From Candidatus Paceibacter sp. (GTDB lineage: Bacteria; Patescibacteriota; Minisyncoccia; Phycocordibacterales; JABAAK01): 5,089 nt of DNA. Under the pieces are notes generated by a model. It did not search any database. It saw only the letters and a program-made list of their open reading frames with translations, and was not told where the DNA came from. Numbering within the stretch: position 1 is the first letter of the stretch; each line of letters begins with the position of its first letter. Made by a program: the position numbers and the translations under genes. The stretch lies in the NCBI GenBank assembly GCA_014238475.1, contig JABAAZ010000019.1, positions 1 through 5,089 on the forward strand, read 5' to 3'. Below are positions 1-5,089 of the stretch, in pieces.

Positions 1-57
1 TATTCTGATTCTTCAATATTTGATTTTGCAACAATTTTTGAATTCTATTTAAGATAA
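1..57 (+). CDS. rpsD: 30S ribosomal protein S4, C-terminal end (partial)
   Basis: Frame 1 is open from the window edge to TAA at 55-57 and encodes an 18-residue tail ending IFEFYLR. This resembles the C-terminal end of S4, which in many bacteria finishes with a hydrophobic stretch plus EFYSR or ELYSK. Position supports the call: rpsD directly precedes rpoA in the classical alpha operon (rpsM-rpsK-rpsD-rpoA-rplQ). S4 is a primary 16S rRNA-binding protein that starts assembly of the 30S body and is an operon autoregulator in some bacteria. The tail alone is too short to prove identity, so the call rests on C-terminal similarity plus gene order. The stop lies 9 nt before the rpoA ATG. Confidence 0.7.
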   Translation, partial: YSDSSIFDFATIFEFYLR

Positions 58-66
58 ATTTAACAT

Positions 67-996
67 ATGATAAAGTACACAAACTCATTATTACCAAATA
101 AACCAAAAATAATATCTGAAGATAAAAACATGGGTGTTTATGAAATATCTGGACTTCTTCCTGGGTATGGATCAACTTTAGGAAACTCTATAAGAAGAAT
201 GTTGATTTCATCTATACAAGGATTTGCAATAACAAAAATAAATATAAACGGTGTCTCACACGAATTTTCTTCTATCAAAGGTGTAAAAGAAGATGTAATT
301 GTATTAATATTAAATCTAAAAAAAATAAATTTTAAAATTAATATTGATGATCCAAGTTGTACAGTTCAGTTGAAGAAAAAAGGAGTTGGTCTTGTGCACG
401 CATCAGATTTTACATTACCATCTCAGGTTGAAATTTTAAATAAAGACTCTTATATAGGAGAAATTACCGATAAAAATACTGAACTGGAAATAGAGTGTCT
501 AATAGAAAGTGGCGTTGGATATGTTCCTCGTGAAGACTTGTGTAAAGATAGGGTAGAGGTTGGTGTAATAGTGCCGGACGCTTTCTTTTCACCTGTAAAA
601 AGAGCATCTTATGAAGTTTCTAATATGCGTGTTGGTAATCAGACAAACTTCAATAAATTGGTTTTTACAGTAGAAACAAACGGAGTTATCACTCCACACG
701 ATGCATTTGAACTAGCTATAACTACAATGATTGTACAACTACAGTCACTTGTAGGTTTTTCAGAAGAAAGAGACATGACTGTTATACCAGAGAACAAAAT
801 GAAATCAATTCAAATATCAGAATTGAATTTTTCACCTTCTGTTTTTAAAGCATTGGACGATGCTGGTATAAAGACAATAGAAATTTTATCAAGTAAAAAA
901 GAGTCTTTTATTAACGAATTACCTGGAATTGGACCAAAAGCAGTTGTAGATATCAAAAAAGTGTTATCTGGTTATGGAGTAACATTAGAAGAATAA
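67..996 (+). CDS. rpoA: DNA-directed RNA polymerase subunit alpha
   Basis: Alpha dimerises to form the platform on which beta and beta' assemble; its C-terminal domain contacts promoter DNA and activators. The 309 aa are close to the family norm (329 in E. coli). The N-terminal domain (about 1-228) has the dimerisation/assembly signature GYGSTLGNSIRRML at 33-46, with R43-R44 matching E. coli R44-R45, then the HEFSSIKGVKED block at 65-76 and the inserted subdomain with GYVPRED at 151-157. A linker of about 20 residues leads to the helix-hairpin-helix C-terminal domain (about 248-309), which contains LPGIGPKA at 285-292. Oddity: a gapless alignment to E. coli puts Ser258 at R265, Lys261 at N268, Asp264 at K271 and Ala292 at S299, so most UP-element contacts are replaced. 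The ATG at 67 is the first in frame; no Shine-Dalgarno sequence is visible upstream. Confidence 0.99.
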   Translation: MIKYTNSLLPNKPKIISEDKNMGVYEISGLLPGYGSTLGNSIRRMLISSIQGFAITKININGVSHEFSSIKGVKEDVIVLILNLKKINFKINIDDPSCTVQLKKKGVGLVHASDFTLPSQVEILNKDSYIGEITDKNTELEIECLIESGVGYVPREDLCKDRVEVGVIVPDAFFSPVKRASYEVSNMRVGNQTNFNKLVFTVETNGVITPHDAFELAITTMIVQLQSLVGFSEERDMTVIPENKMKSIQISELNFSPSVFKALDDAGIKTIEILSSKKESFINELPGIGPKAVVDIKKVLSGYGVTLEE

Positions 997-1002
997 ATAT
1001 AT

Positions 1003-1353
1003 ATGGCATATACACGCAAAACAAAAAGAGTATTTAGTAGACAAAGGGATCAAAAAAAAGCCTTAATGAAATCGTTGGCTAGGTCGCTTGTTTTGCATGA
1101 AAAGATTAAAACAACAGAAGCAAAAGCAAAATCTTTAAGACCTTTTATAGAAAAAATAGTTACCAGATCAACCTCAGCATCACTTGCAAACATAAGAAAT
1201 TTAAACAGTGTTTTCGGCAACGATAAAAAAATAGTTCAAAAATTAACTTCTGAAATTGGACCAAAATATAAAGATAGAAAAGGAGGATATACAAGAATAA
1301 TAAAATTAACTCCGATTGGTAGTAGAACAGAAGCAATAATAGAATTTGTATAA
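1003..1353 (+). CDS. rplQ: 50S ribosomal protein L17
   Basis: L17 is a large-subunit protein near the peptide exit tunnel and the usual neighbour downstream of rpoA. The 116 aa match normal bacterial length. Visible family blocks are a basic N-terminus, the helix LARSLVLHEKIKTTEAKAK (25-43, matching MAGSLVRHEIIKTT-like segments in other L17 proteins), LRPFIEKIVT (45-54), the IGPKYKDRKGGYTRI block near the C-terminus and the closing strand ending IIEFV. The ATG at 1003 lies 6 nt after the rpoA stop with no Shine-Dalgarno motif, which fits translational coupling to rpoA. An AGGAGG core at 1281-1286 inside the gene encodes the conserved Lys-Gly-Gly and has no start codon close behind it. Confidence 0.97.
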   Translation: MAYTRKTKRVFSRQRDQKKALMKSLARSLVLHEKIKTTEAKAKSLRPFIEKIVTRSTSASLANIRNLNSVFGNDKKIVQKLTSEIGPKYKDRKGGYTRIIKLTPIGSRTEAIIEFV

Positions 1354-1354
1354 T

Positions 1355-1702
1355 ATGAAACACGTAAACATAGATGCTGATGGAAAAAAACTTGGACACT
1401 TAGCAGTGTCTATTTCAAACATATTAAATGGAAAAGATAGTGCAGATTTTGCAAAAAACAAAGTACCAGAAGTTTGTGTTGTTATAAAAAATTGTTCGAA
1501 ATTAGATATCACAAATAAAAAACAAAAAAGTAAAATATATCAGAGATATAGTGGTTATCCTGGCGGAAGAAAAACCAGAACAATGGTGGAAGAAACACAA
1601 GTAAGCGGCTTTGAGTCAGTGCTTAGGCATGCTGTTGCTGGCATGCTGCCAAAAAATAAATTAAAAAGCATAAAGTTAAGGAGATTAACAATATCAGAAT
1701 AG
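1355..1702 (+). CDS. rplM: 50S ribosomal protein L13 (short form)
   Basis: L13 is an early-assembly 23S rRNA-binding protein. The 115 aa show the core: IDADGKKLGHLA near the N-terminus (E. coli VVDATGKTLGRLA), YSGYPGGRK in the middle (HTGxxGG-type block), then AVAGMLPKNKL near the C-terminus (E. coli AVKGMLPKGPL). It is shorter than the 142 aa E. coli protein at both ends, lacking about 12 N-terminal residues and about 20 C-terminal residues including the VYAG-type block; the LGR after GMLPK reads LKS. The ATG at 1355, 1 nt after the rplQ stop, is chosen; an in-frame TTG at 1346 would overlap rplQ and add only three residues. The stop TAG at 1700-1702 is the only non-TAA stop here. Co-occurrence with rpsI is nearly universal. 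Confidence 0.95.
   Translation: MKHVNIDADGKKLGHLAVSISNILNGKDSADFAKNKVPEVCVVIKNCSKLDITNKKQKSKIYQRYSGYPGGRKTRTMVEETQVSGFESVLRHAVAGMLPKNKLKSIKLRRLTISE
1626..1647 (+). other. Intragenic inverted/direct repeat with hairpin potential in rplM
   Basis: GGCATGCTG occurs at 1626-1634 and again at 1640-1648. Because its GCATGC core is self-complementary, the copies can pair as RNA: 1627-1632 with 1641-1646, extended by G-U pairs to about nine pairs around a UUGC loop at 1635-1638. It is locally G+C-rich in an A+T-rich gene. It also encodes the conserved His-Ala-Val-Ala-Gly-Met stretch of L13, so protein constraint may explain it. There is no U-tract after it, so it is not an intrinsic terminator. Confidence 0.3.
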
Positions 1703-1715
1703 TAATATTATTAAT

Positions 1716-2132
1716 ATGGAAGACAATAAAAAATATTTAGAAAAAAAAGGAGGATACATGGAAGCAATAGGCAGAAGAAAATCTTCTGTTGCCAGAGTTA
1801 GAATTTACAAAGGTAAGGGTGATACTTTCTCAGTAAATGGAAGAGATATAAAAGAATATTTTTCAATACCATCAATACAACACACAATTGTGGCTCCGCA
1901 AAAAATTGTTGACAAAACATTTGATATAACAGTGCAAGTAAAAGGAGGTGGATTTAGTTCACAAGCAGAAGCACTTAGACATGGTTTGTCTCGTGTACTT
2001 GTAGCTTATGATGAAACAAAAAGAAAAGAGATGAAAGATGCTGGATTCTTAAAAAGAAATCCAAAAAGAAAAGAAAGAAAAAAGTTTGGTTTAAGAAAAG
2101 CAAGGAGAGCACCACAGTGGAGTAAAAGATAA
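1716..2132 (+). CDS. rpsI: 30S ribosomal protein S9
   Basis: S9 sits in the 30S head, and its C-terminal tail reaches the P-site tRNA anticodon stem-loop. Visible signatures are GRRKSSVARVRIYKGKG at 19-35, VKGGGFSSQAEALRHGLSR around 75-93, KERKKFGLRKARRAPQ and the invariant terminal SKR whose last Arg contacts tRNA. The length is 138 aa from ATG 1716. A second in-frame ATG at 1758 has a good Shine-Dalgarno sequence (AAGGAGG, 1747-1753) only 4 nt upstream and would give 124 aa. The upstream start is preferred because starting at 1758 leaves only four residues before GRRK, removing the first beta strand (YYGTGRRK in E. coli), and because it leaves a 13 nt junction like the others. An N-terminal Lys/Glu-rich extension results. 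Identity is certain; the start is less so. Confidence 0.97.
   Translation: MEDNKKYLEKKGGYMEAIGRRKSSVARVRIYKGKGDTFSVNGRDIKEYFSIPSIQHTIVAPQKIVDKTFDITVQVKGGGFSSQAEALRHGLSRVLVAYDETKRKEMKDAGFLKRNPKRKERKKFGLRKARRAPQWSKR
1747..1753 (+). promoter_or_regulatory. Shine-Dalgarno-like AAGGAGG inside the rpsI N-terminal region
   Basis: This is the only strong Shine-Dalgarno match placed just before an ATG (1758) in the window, with a 4 nt spacer, which is on the short side. It overlaps in-frame Lys-Gly-Gly codons of the longer rpsI reading and follows a run of A, so it may be a real ribosome binding site for a short S9 or simply coding sequence. Two other equally good cores (1281-1286 in rplQ, 1941-1949 in rpsI) also encode Lys-Gly-Gly and have no start codon behind them, which weakens the ribosome-binding reading. 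Confidence 0.3.
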
Positions 2133-2136
2133 AGCC

Positions 2137-2640
2137 ATGGTTGACGGAAAAAAAGAAGTGTCTGAGGATGCAAAAATTAAAGATCCTGTGTCAAAATATA
2201 AAAAAGAAAGAGATGAATACTTAGAAGGTTGGAAAAGAGCAAAGGCTGATCTTATAAATGAAAAGAAGAAGTTTGCTGAATTAACTGAGCAAAAAGAAAA
2301 AATTATTATTGCATCTTGCATAAATAATTTTATACCACCAATGGACAGTTTTTTTCAAGCAAAAAAGAATAAAAAAGTATGGGATAGCGTTGATAAAAAC
2401 TGGAGAGTTGGGGTTGATGCAATATATTCGCAACTAAAGGATTCGATGTCGCAAATGGGTGTTACAGAGATACTACCAAAATCTGGCGAAGATTTTGACC
2501 CAAAAAAACATGAAATTATAGAAACACAGGTTGGAGAGGAGAATAAAATTATAGACACTTGTTCACCTGGTTACAGGGTCTCAGATTTTGTTATAAAACC
2601 AGCTTGTGTTATAATAGGTAAAAAAGCATTAAAAAGTTAA
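2137..2640 (+). CDS. grpE: Nucleotide exchange factor GrpE (Hsp70 cofactor)
   Basis: GrpE dimers open the DnaK nucleotide cleft and release ADP, resetting the Hsp70 cycle in the cytosol. The 167 aa are somewhat shorter than the E. coli 197, mainly at the N-terminus. Residues 1-20 are charged and probably disordered. About 20-58 form a Lys/Glu-rich helix (YLEGWKRAKADLINEKKKF at 28-46, matching the dimerising coiled coil with its usual central Arg-Ala/Phe pattern). A four-helix-bundle segment follows at about 60-110 with FIPPMDSF and GVDAIYSQL. The C-terminal beta domain carries FDPKKHEII at 120-128 and GYRVSDFVIKPACVIIGK at 145-162. The position usually Ala after His-Glu is Ile here. It starts 4 nt after rpsI and ends in tandem TAATAA (2638-2643), 12 nt before dnaK. 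Placement before dnaK confirms the role. Confidence 0.96.
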   Translation: MVDGKKEVSEDAKIKDPVSKYKKERDEYLEGWKRAKADLINEKKKFAELTEQKEKIIIASCINNFIPPMDSFFQAKKNKKVWDSVDKNWRVGVDAIYSQLKDSMSQMGVTEILPKSGEDFDPKKHEIIETQVGEENKIIDTCSPGYRVSDFVIKPACVIIGKKALKS

Positions 2641-2652
2641 TAAAATAAAGAT

Positions 2653-4536
2653 ATGGCAAAAATTATTGGTATAGATCTAGGAACAACTAACTCTGCAGTG
2701 GCGTACATTTTAAATGGAAATCCAGAGATTATAGAAAACACAGAAGGAAGTAGAACAACACCATCTGTTGTTGCTATATCAAAGACTGGTGAAAGGTTGG
2801 TAGGTTTACTTGCAAGGAGACAGGCTGTAACAAACCCAAAAAACACTATATATGGTGTAAAAAGATTTATAGGGCATAGATTCAAAGATGATGTGGTACA
2901 AAGTGATATTAAAACATTGCCATATGAAATAACAGAAGGTCCTAAAGGTGGTGTTTTGATAACTTTAAACAATGAAAAGAAAAGACCAGAAGAAATATCT
3001 GCATTAATACTTCAAAAGATAAAAGAAGATGCTGAGGCAAAATTAGGAGAAAAAATCACAGAGGCTGTAATAACTGTTCCAGCATATTTTGACGAAAACC
3101 AAAGAAAAGCAACACAAGACGCTGGTGAGATAGCAGGACTTAAGGTCAAAAGAATTATAAACGAGCCAACAGCAGCTGCACTTGCATATGGTTTTAATAA
3201 AAAGAAAAATGAAAAGATCATAGTTTTTGATTTTGGAGGTGGTACTTTTGATATATCTGTGCTTGAAGTAGGGGATGAAGTTGTGGAAGTTAAATCTACT
3301 AATGGTGATTCTCATATGGGTGGTCGTGATATAGATTATGAGATAATACAACATATAGTTTCTGAGTTTAAAAAAGAAGTAGGTGTAGAGCTTAAAGATT
3401 CAATCGCATTACAAAGATTGGATGAGGCGGCAGAAAAGGCAAAAATAGAACTGTCTGTATCTATTGAAACAGAAATAAATATTCCATTTATAACATCAAC
3501 AGACGCAGGTCCTCAACATTTGGTTATGAAATTAACCCGTGCAACTCTTGAAAAATTAGCGGACAAATATGTTAAAAGAGCTTTGTCTATAACAGAAAGT
3601 GCTCTAAAAACTTCAAAATTAGATAAAAAGGATATAAATGAAGTAATAATGGTTGGTGGACAAACTCGTATGCCATTGATACACGATTCAGTTTCAAAGT
3701 TTTTTGGAAAAGAAATTAATAAATCTATTAATCCAGATGAAGTTGTTGCGCTTGGTGCAGCTGTACAAGCTGGTATATTGCAAGGTGATGTTAAAGATAT
3801 TCTTCTTCTAGATGTTGTGCCAATATCATTCGGAATTGAAACCATGGGAGGTGTGTCTACAAAAATAATAGACAGAAACACAACACTACCAACATCTGCA
3901 TCTCAAATATTCTCAACAGCATCAGACAATCAACCATCTGTAGATATACATATAGTTCAAGGTGAAAGATCCATGGCACAAGATAACAAAAGCCTCGGTA
4001 GGTTTATATTAGATGGAATAGCACAAGCATCAAGAGGTGTTCCACAAATAGAGGTGACTTTTGATATAGATTCAAACGGTATTTTGGATGTAAAAGCAAA
4101 AGATAAAAACAGTGGTAAAGAGCAGTCGATTAAAATTGAAGCAAGTTCTGAATTAACTGATGAGGATATAGAAAAAATGAAAAAAGATGCAGAAGTAAAT
4201 GCAGAAGAAGATAAGAAAAAACGAGAAATCATAGAGGCAAAAAATCTTGCAGAGCACACAGTATACTCGATAGAGAAAGAACTTAAGAATCTTGGAGATT
4301 CAGTAGATGAAAATTTAAAAAAAGAAGCTGATGATCAAATCGCAATTTTGAAAAAAATAGAAGAAAAAGATTCTGCAGAAGACATACAAAAAAAGACGTC
4401 GGATGCAAATGTTGTTTTAACAAAACTTTCTCAAGCACAGAAAACAAAAAATGACGATGGTGCAAAAAATGATGAAAAACCTGACTCAAAAGATAAAAAC
4501 GCAGATGATGTAACTGACGCGGATATAAAAGAATAA
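2653..4536 (+). CDS. dnaK: Molecular chaperone DnaK (Hsp70)
   Basis: DnaK binds exposed hydrophobic peptides in an ATP-regulated clamp and is the hub of cytosolic folding with GrpE and a J-protein. The 627 aa are typical. ATPase domain (about 1-380): phosphate-1 motif GIDLGTTNS at 6-14 with Asp8, catalytic Lys70, Glu171 in NEPTAAA, phosphate-2 motif [11 protein letters not shown] at 192-202 with the autophosphorylation-type Thr198, and adenosine motif VGGQTRMP at 334-341. Interdomain linker ILLLD is at 383-387. The substrate domain keeps the arch and pocket residues Met398, Ala423 and Val430 (E. coli M404, A429, V436). An alpha-helical lid covers about 500-597, followed by a disordered Asp/Lys-rich tail. 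The lobe insert near 75-100, missing in Firmicutes DnaK, is present. The linker-following DVVPIS replaces the common DVTPLS. Start ATG 2653 fits the family exactly; no Shine-Dalgarno sequence is seen. Confidence 0.99.
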   Translation: MAKIIGIDLGTTNSAVAYILNGNPEIIENTEGSRTTPSVVAISKTGERLVGLLARRQAVTNPKNTIYGVKRFIGHRFKDDVVQSDIKTLPYEITEGPKGGVLITLNNEKKRPEEISALILQKIKEDAEAKLGEKITEAVITVPAYFDENQRKATQDAGEIAGLKVKRIINEPTAAALAYGFNKKKNEKIIVFDFGGGTFDISVLEVGDEVVEVKSTNGDSHMGGRDIDYEIIQHIVSEFKKEVGVELKDSIALQRLDEAAEKAKIELSVSIETEINIPFITSTDAGPQHLVMKLTRATLEKLADKYVKRALSITESALKTSKLDKKDINEVIMVGGQTRMPLIHDSVSKFFGKEINKSINPDEVVALGAAVQAGILQGDVKDILLLDVVPISFGIETMGGVSTKIIDRNTTLPTSASQIFSTASDNQPSVDIHIVQGERSMAQDNKSLGRFILDGIAQASRGVPQIEVTFDIDSNGILDVKAKDKNSGKEQSIKIEASSELTDEDIEKMKKDAEVNAEEDKKKREIIEAKNLAEHTVYSIEKELKNLGDSVDENLKKEADDQIAILKKIEEKDSAEDIQKKTSDANVVLTKLSQAQKTKNDDGAKNDEKPDSKDKNADDVTDADIKE

Positions 4537-4539
4537 TAA

Positions 4540-5089
4540 ATGGCTGATTACTATAAAGTTTTAGAAGTAGATAAAAATGCTTCACAAGATGAGATAAAAA
4601 AATCATTTAGAAACTTAGCACACAAGTATCATCCAGACAAAAAAACAGGAGATGAAAAAAAATTTAAGCAACTAAGTGAAGCATATGCTGTTTTATCAGA
4701 TAAAGAAAAAAGGAATAAATATGACACTGTAGGTAGTGGTGGATTTGACTTTGGATCTGCTCAGGCATCTGGATCTGATTTTGGATTTGATATCTCAGAT
4801 TTGTTTGGGGATTTGTTTCAACAACAAACAAGAAAAATTGGAAGTGATATTCTTATGGATATAAATATTACATTTAGGGAGTCTTTCTTACAAGTAACTA
4901 AGAAAATCACCATCCCTTATAAAACAAAAAAGCATCAAAATATAAATATACGCATCCCATATGGCATAAGAAATGGACAGATTATAAGACAAAGTGGGTT
5001 AGGAGAAGAAATTGATGGAGGAATTCCTGGAGATTTACACTTAAGATTTCATGTATCAAGTGATTCTGTGTTTTATGAATTAAATGGAA
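4540..5089 (+). CDS. DnaJ-family J-domain co-chaperone without zinc finger (partial, 3' end off window)
   Basis: J-proteins deliver substrates to DnaK and trigger its ATP hydrolysis. The 183 visible residues begin [10 protein letters not shown]. The J domain is about 1-65, with basic helix II, the essential HPD at 31-33 and EKRNKYD at 56-62; the helix II-III loop is about three residues shorter than in E. coli DnaJ. A short Gly/Phe/Asp-rich linker follows (about 65-95) with a DLFGDLF motif. The beta-sandwich client domain starts at about 100 ([14 protein letters not shown]). Where classical DnaJ carries four CxxCxGxG repeats, this protein goes directly from [10 protein letters not shown] to [17 protein letters not shown] (to 150) and then GDLHLRF, with no Cys anywhere. 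This is the type B (CbpA/DNAJB-like) layout. ATG 4540 lies 3 nt after the dnaK stop, in tandem TAATAA. It could be labelled dnaJ by position or cbpA-like by architecture. Confidence 0.94.
   Translation, partial: MADYYKVLEVDKNASQDEIKKSFRNLAHKYHPDKKTGDEKKFKQLSEAYAVLSDKEKRNKYDTVGSGGFDFGSAQASGSDFGFDISDLFGDLFQQQTRKIGSDILMDINITFRESFLQVTKKITIPYKTKKHQNINIRIPYGIRNGQIIRQSGLGEEIDGGIPGDLHLRFHVSSDSVFYELNG

Noticed and set aside
26..55. Possible promoter before rpoA (TTGCAA at 26-31, TAAGAT at 50-55, 18 nt spacer)
   Set aside because: Both boxes match only 4 of 6 positions, lie in the rpsD tail, and such matches are expected by chance in A+T-rich sequence; rpoA is normally cotranscribed with rpsD.
1346..1354. 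TTG at 1346 as the start of rplM
   Set aside because: It overlaps the end of rplQ and adds only Met-Tyr-Asn; ATG at 1355 gives a family-like N-terminus and 1 nt spacing.
1909..1930. TTGACA at 1909-1914 with TATAAC at 1925-1930 inside rpsI, a possible internal promoter for grpE-dnaK
   Set aside because: The spacer is only 10 nt, far from 16-18, and no good -10 box is present at the right distance.
1941..1949. AAAGGAGGT inside rpsI as a ribosome binding site for a hidden small gene
   Set aside because: There is no ATG within a useful distance and no supported overlapping frame; it encodes the conserved Lys-Gly-Gly of S9.
2638..2652. grpE-dnaK junction as a terminator or regulatory site
   Set aside because: It is only 12 nt of A/T with a second in-line TAA; there is no inverted repeat and no U-tract after a stem.
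2637..2972. Minus-strand open frames (also near 1160-1399, 2091-2321, 3012-3354, 3513-3881, 3957-4259, 4283-4606)
   Set aside because: They lie opposite confidently identified genes, have Phe/Ser/Leu/Ile-rich compositions expected from reversed A-rich coding DNA, and show no recognisable domain.
4615..4621. TTAGCAC resembling one arm of a CIRCE operator
   Set aside because: There is no GTGCTAA arm nearby, and it encodes Leu-Ala-His of the J domain in the middle of the gene.
1..5089. UGA recoding as in Gracilibacteria/Absconditabacteria
   Set aside because: No in-frame TGA occurs in any of the genes, and all conserved Gly positions use GGN; the lack of TGA stops among seven genes is not enough evidence.

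Overview
This is a dense block of housekeeping genes, all on the + strand: the 3' tip of rpsD, then rpoA, rplQ, rplM, rpsI, grpE, dnaK and the 5' part of a dnaJ-type gene that runs off the end. Every base is either coding or lies in a junction of at most 13 nt. I see no RNA gene, mobile element, CRISPR array, terminator or credible promoter. I also do not see a previously undescribed system. The points of interest are how the genes are arranged and some family-level oddities in the proteins.

Organism (inference): DNA is very A+T-rich (about one third G+C by eye), with AGA for most Arg and ATA for much of Ile. Genes are almost fused, start sites mostly lack Shine-Dalgarno sequences, and proteins are slightly reduced (L13 of 115 aa, GrpE of 167 aa). 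L13 and S9 sit directly behind rpoA-rplQ. Together these suggest an uncultivated small-genome bacterium of the Candidate Phyla Radiation (Patescibacteria), perhaps of the Parcubacteria type. All visible stops are TAA or TAG and no TGA is read in frame, so the UGA=Gly code of Gracilibacteria/Absconditabacteria is not supported.

Layout: 1-57 rpsD end (S4); 67-996 rpoA (RNA polymerase alpha); 1003-1353 rplQ (L17); 1355-1702 rplM (L13); 1716-2132 rpsI (S9); 2137-2640 grpE; 2653-4536 dnaK; 4540-5089+ a J-domain co-chaperone. The junctions are 9, 6, 1, 13, 4, 12 and 3 nt.

How the genes work together: the first half supplies the RNA polymerase assembly platform and four ribosomal proteins. The second half is a complete Hsp70 cycle: DnaK ATPase/clamp, GrpE nucleotide exchange factor and a J-protein that stimulates ATP hydrolysis. 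With only 4 nt between rpsI and grpE, the chaperones appear to be transcribed with the translation genes rather than from an hrcA/CIRCE-controlled heat-shock promoter. Three protein-level oddities stand out: the alpha C-terminal domain lacks the arginine equivalent to E. coli R265 used for UP-element binding, the J-protein lacks the zinc-finger domain of classical DnaJ, and L13 is cut short at its C-terminus.
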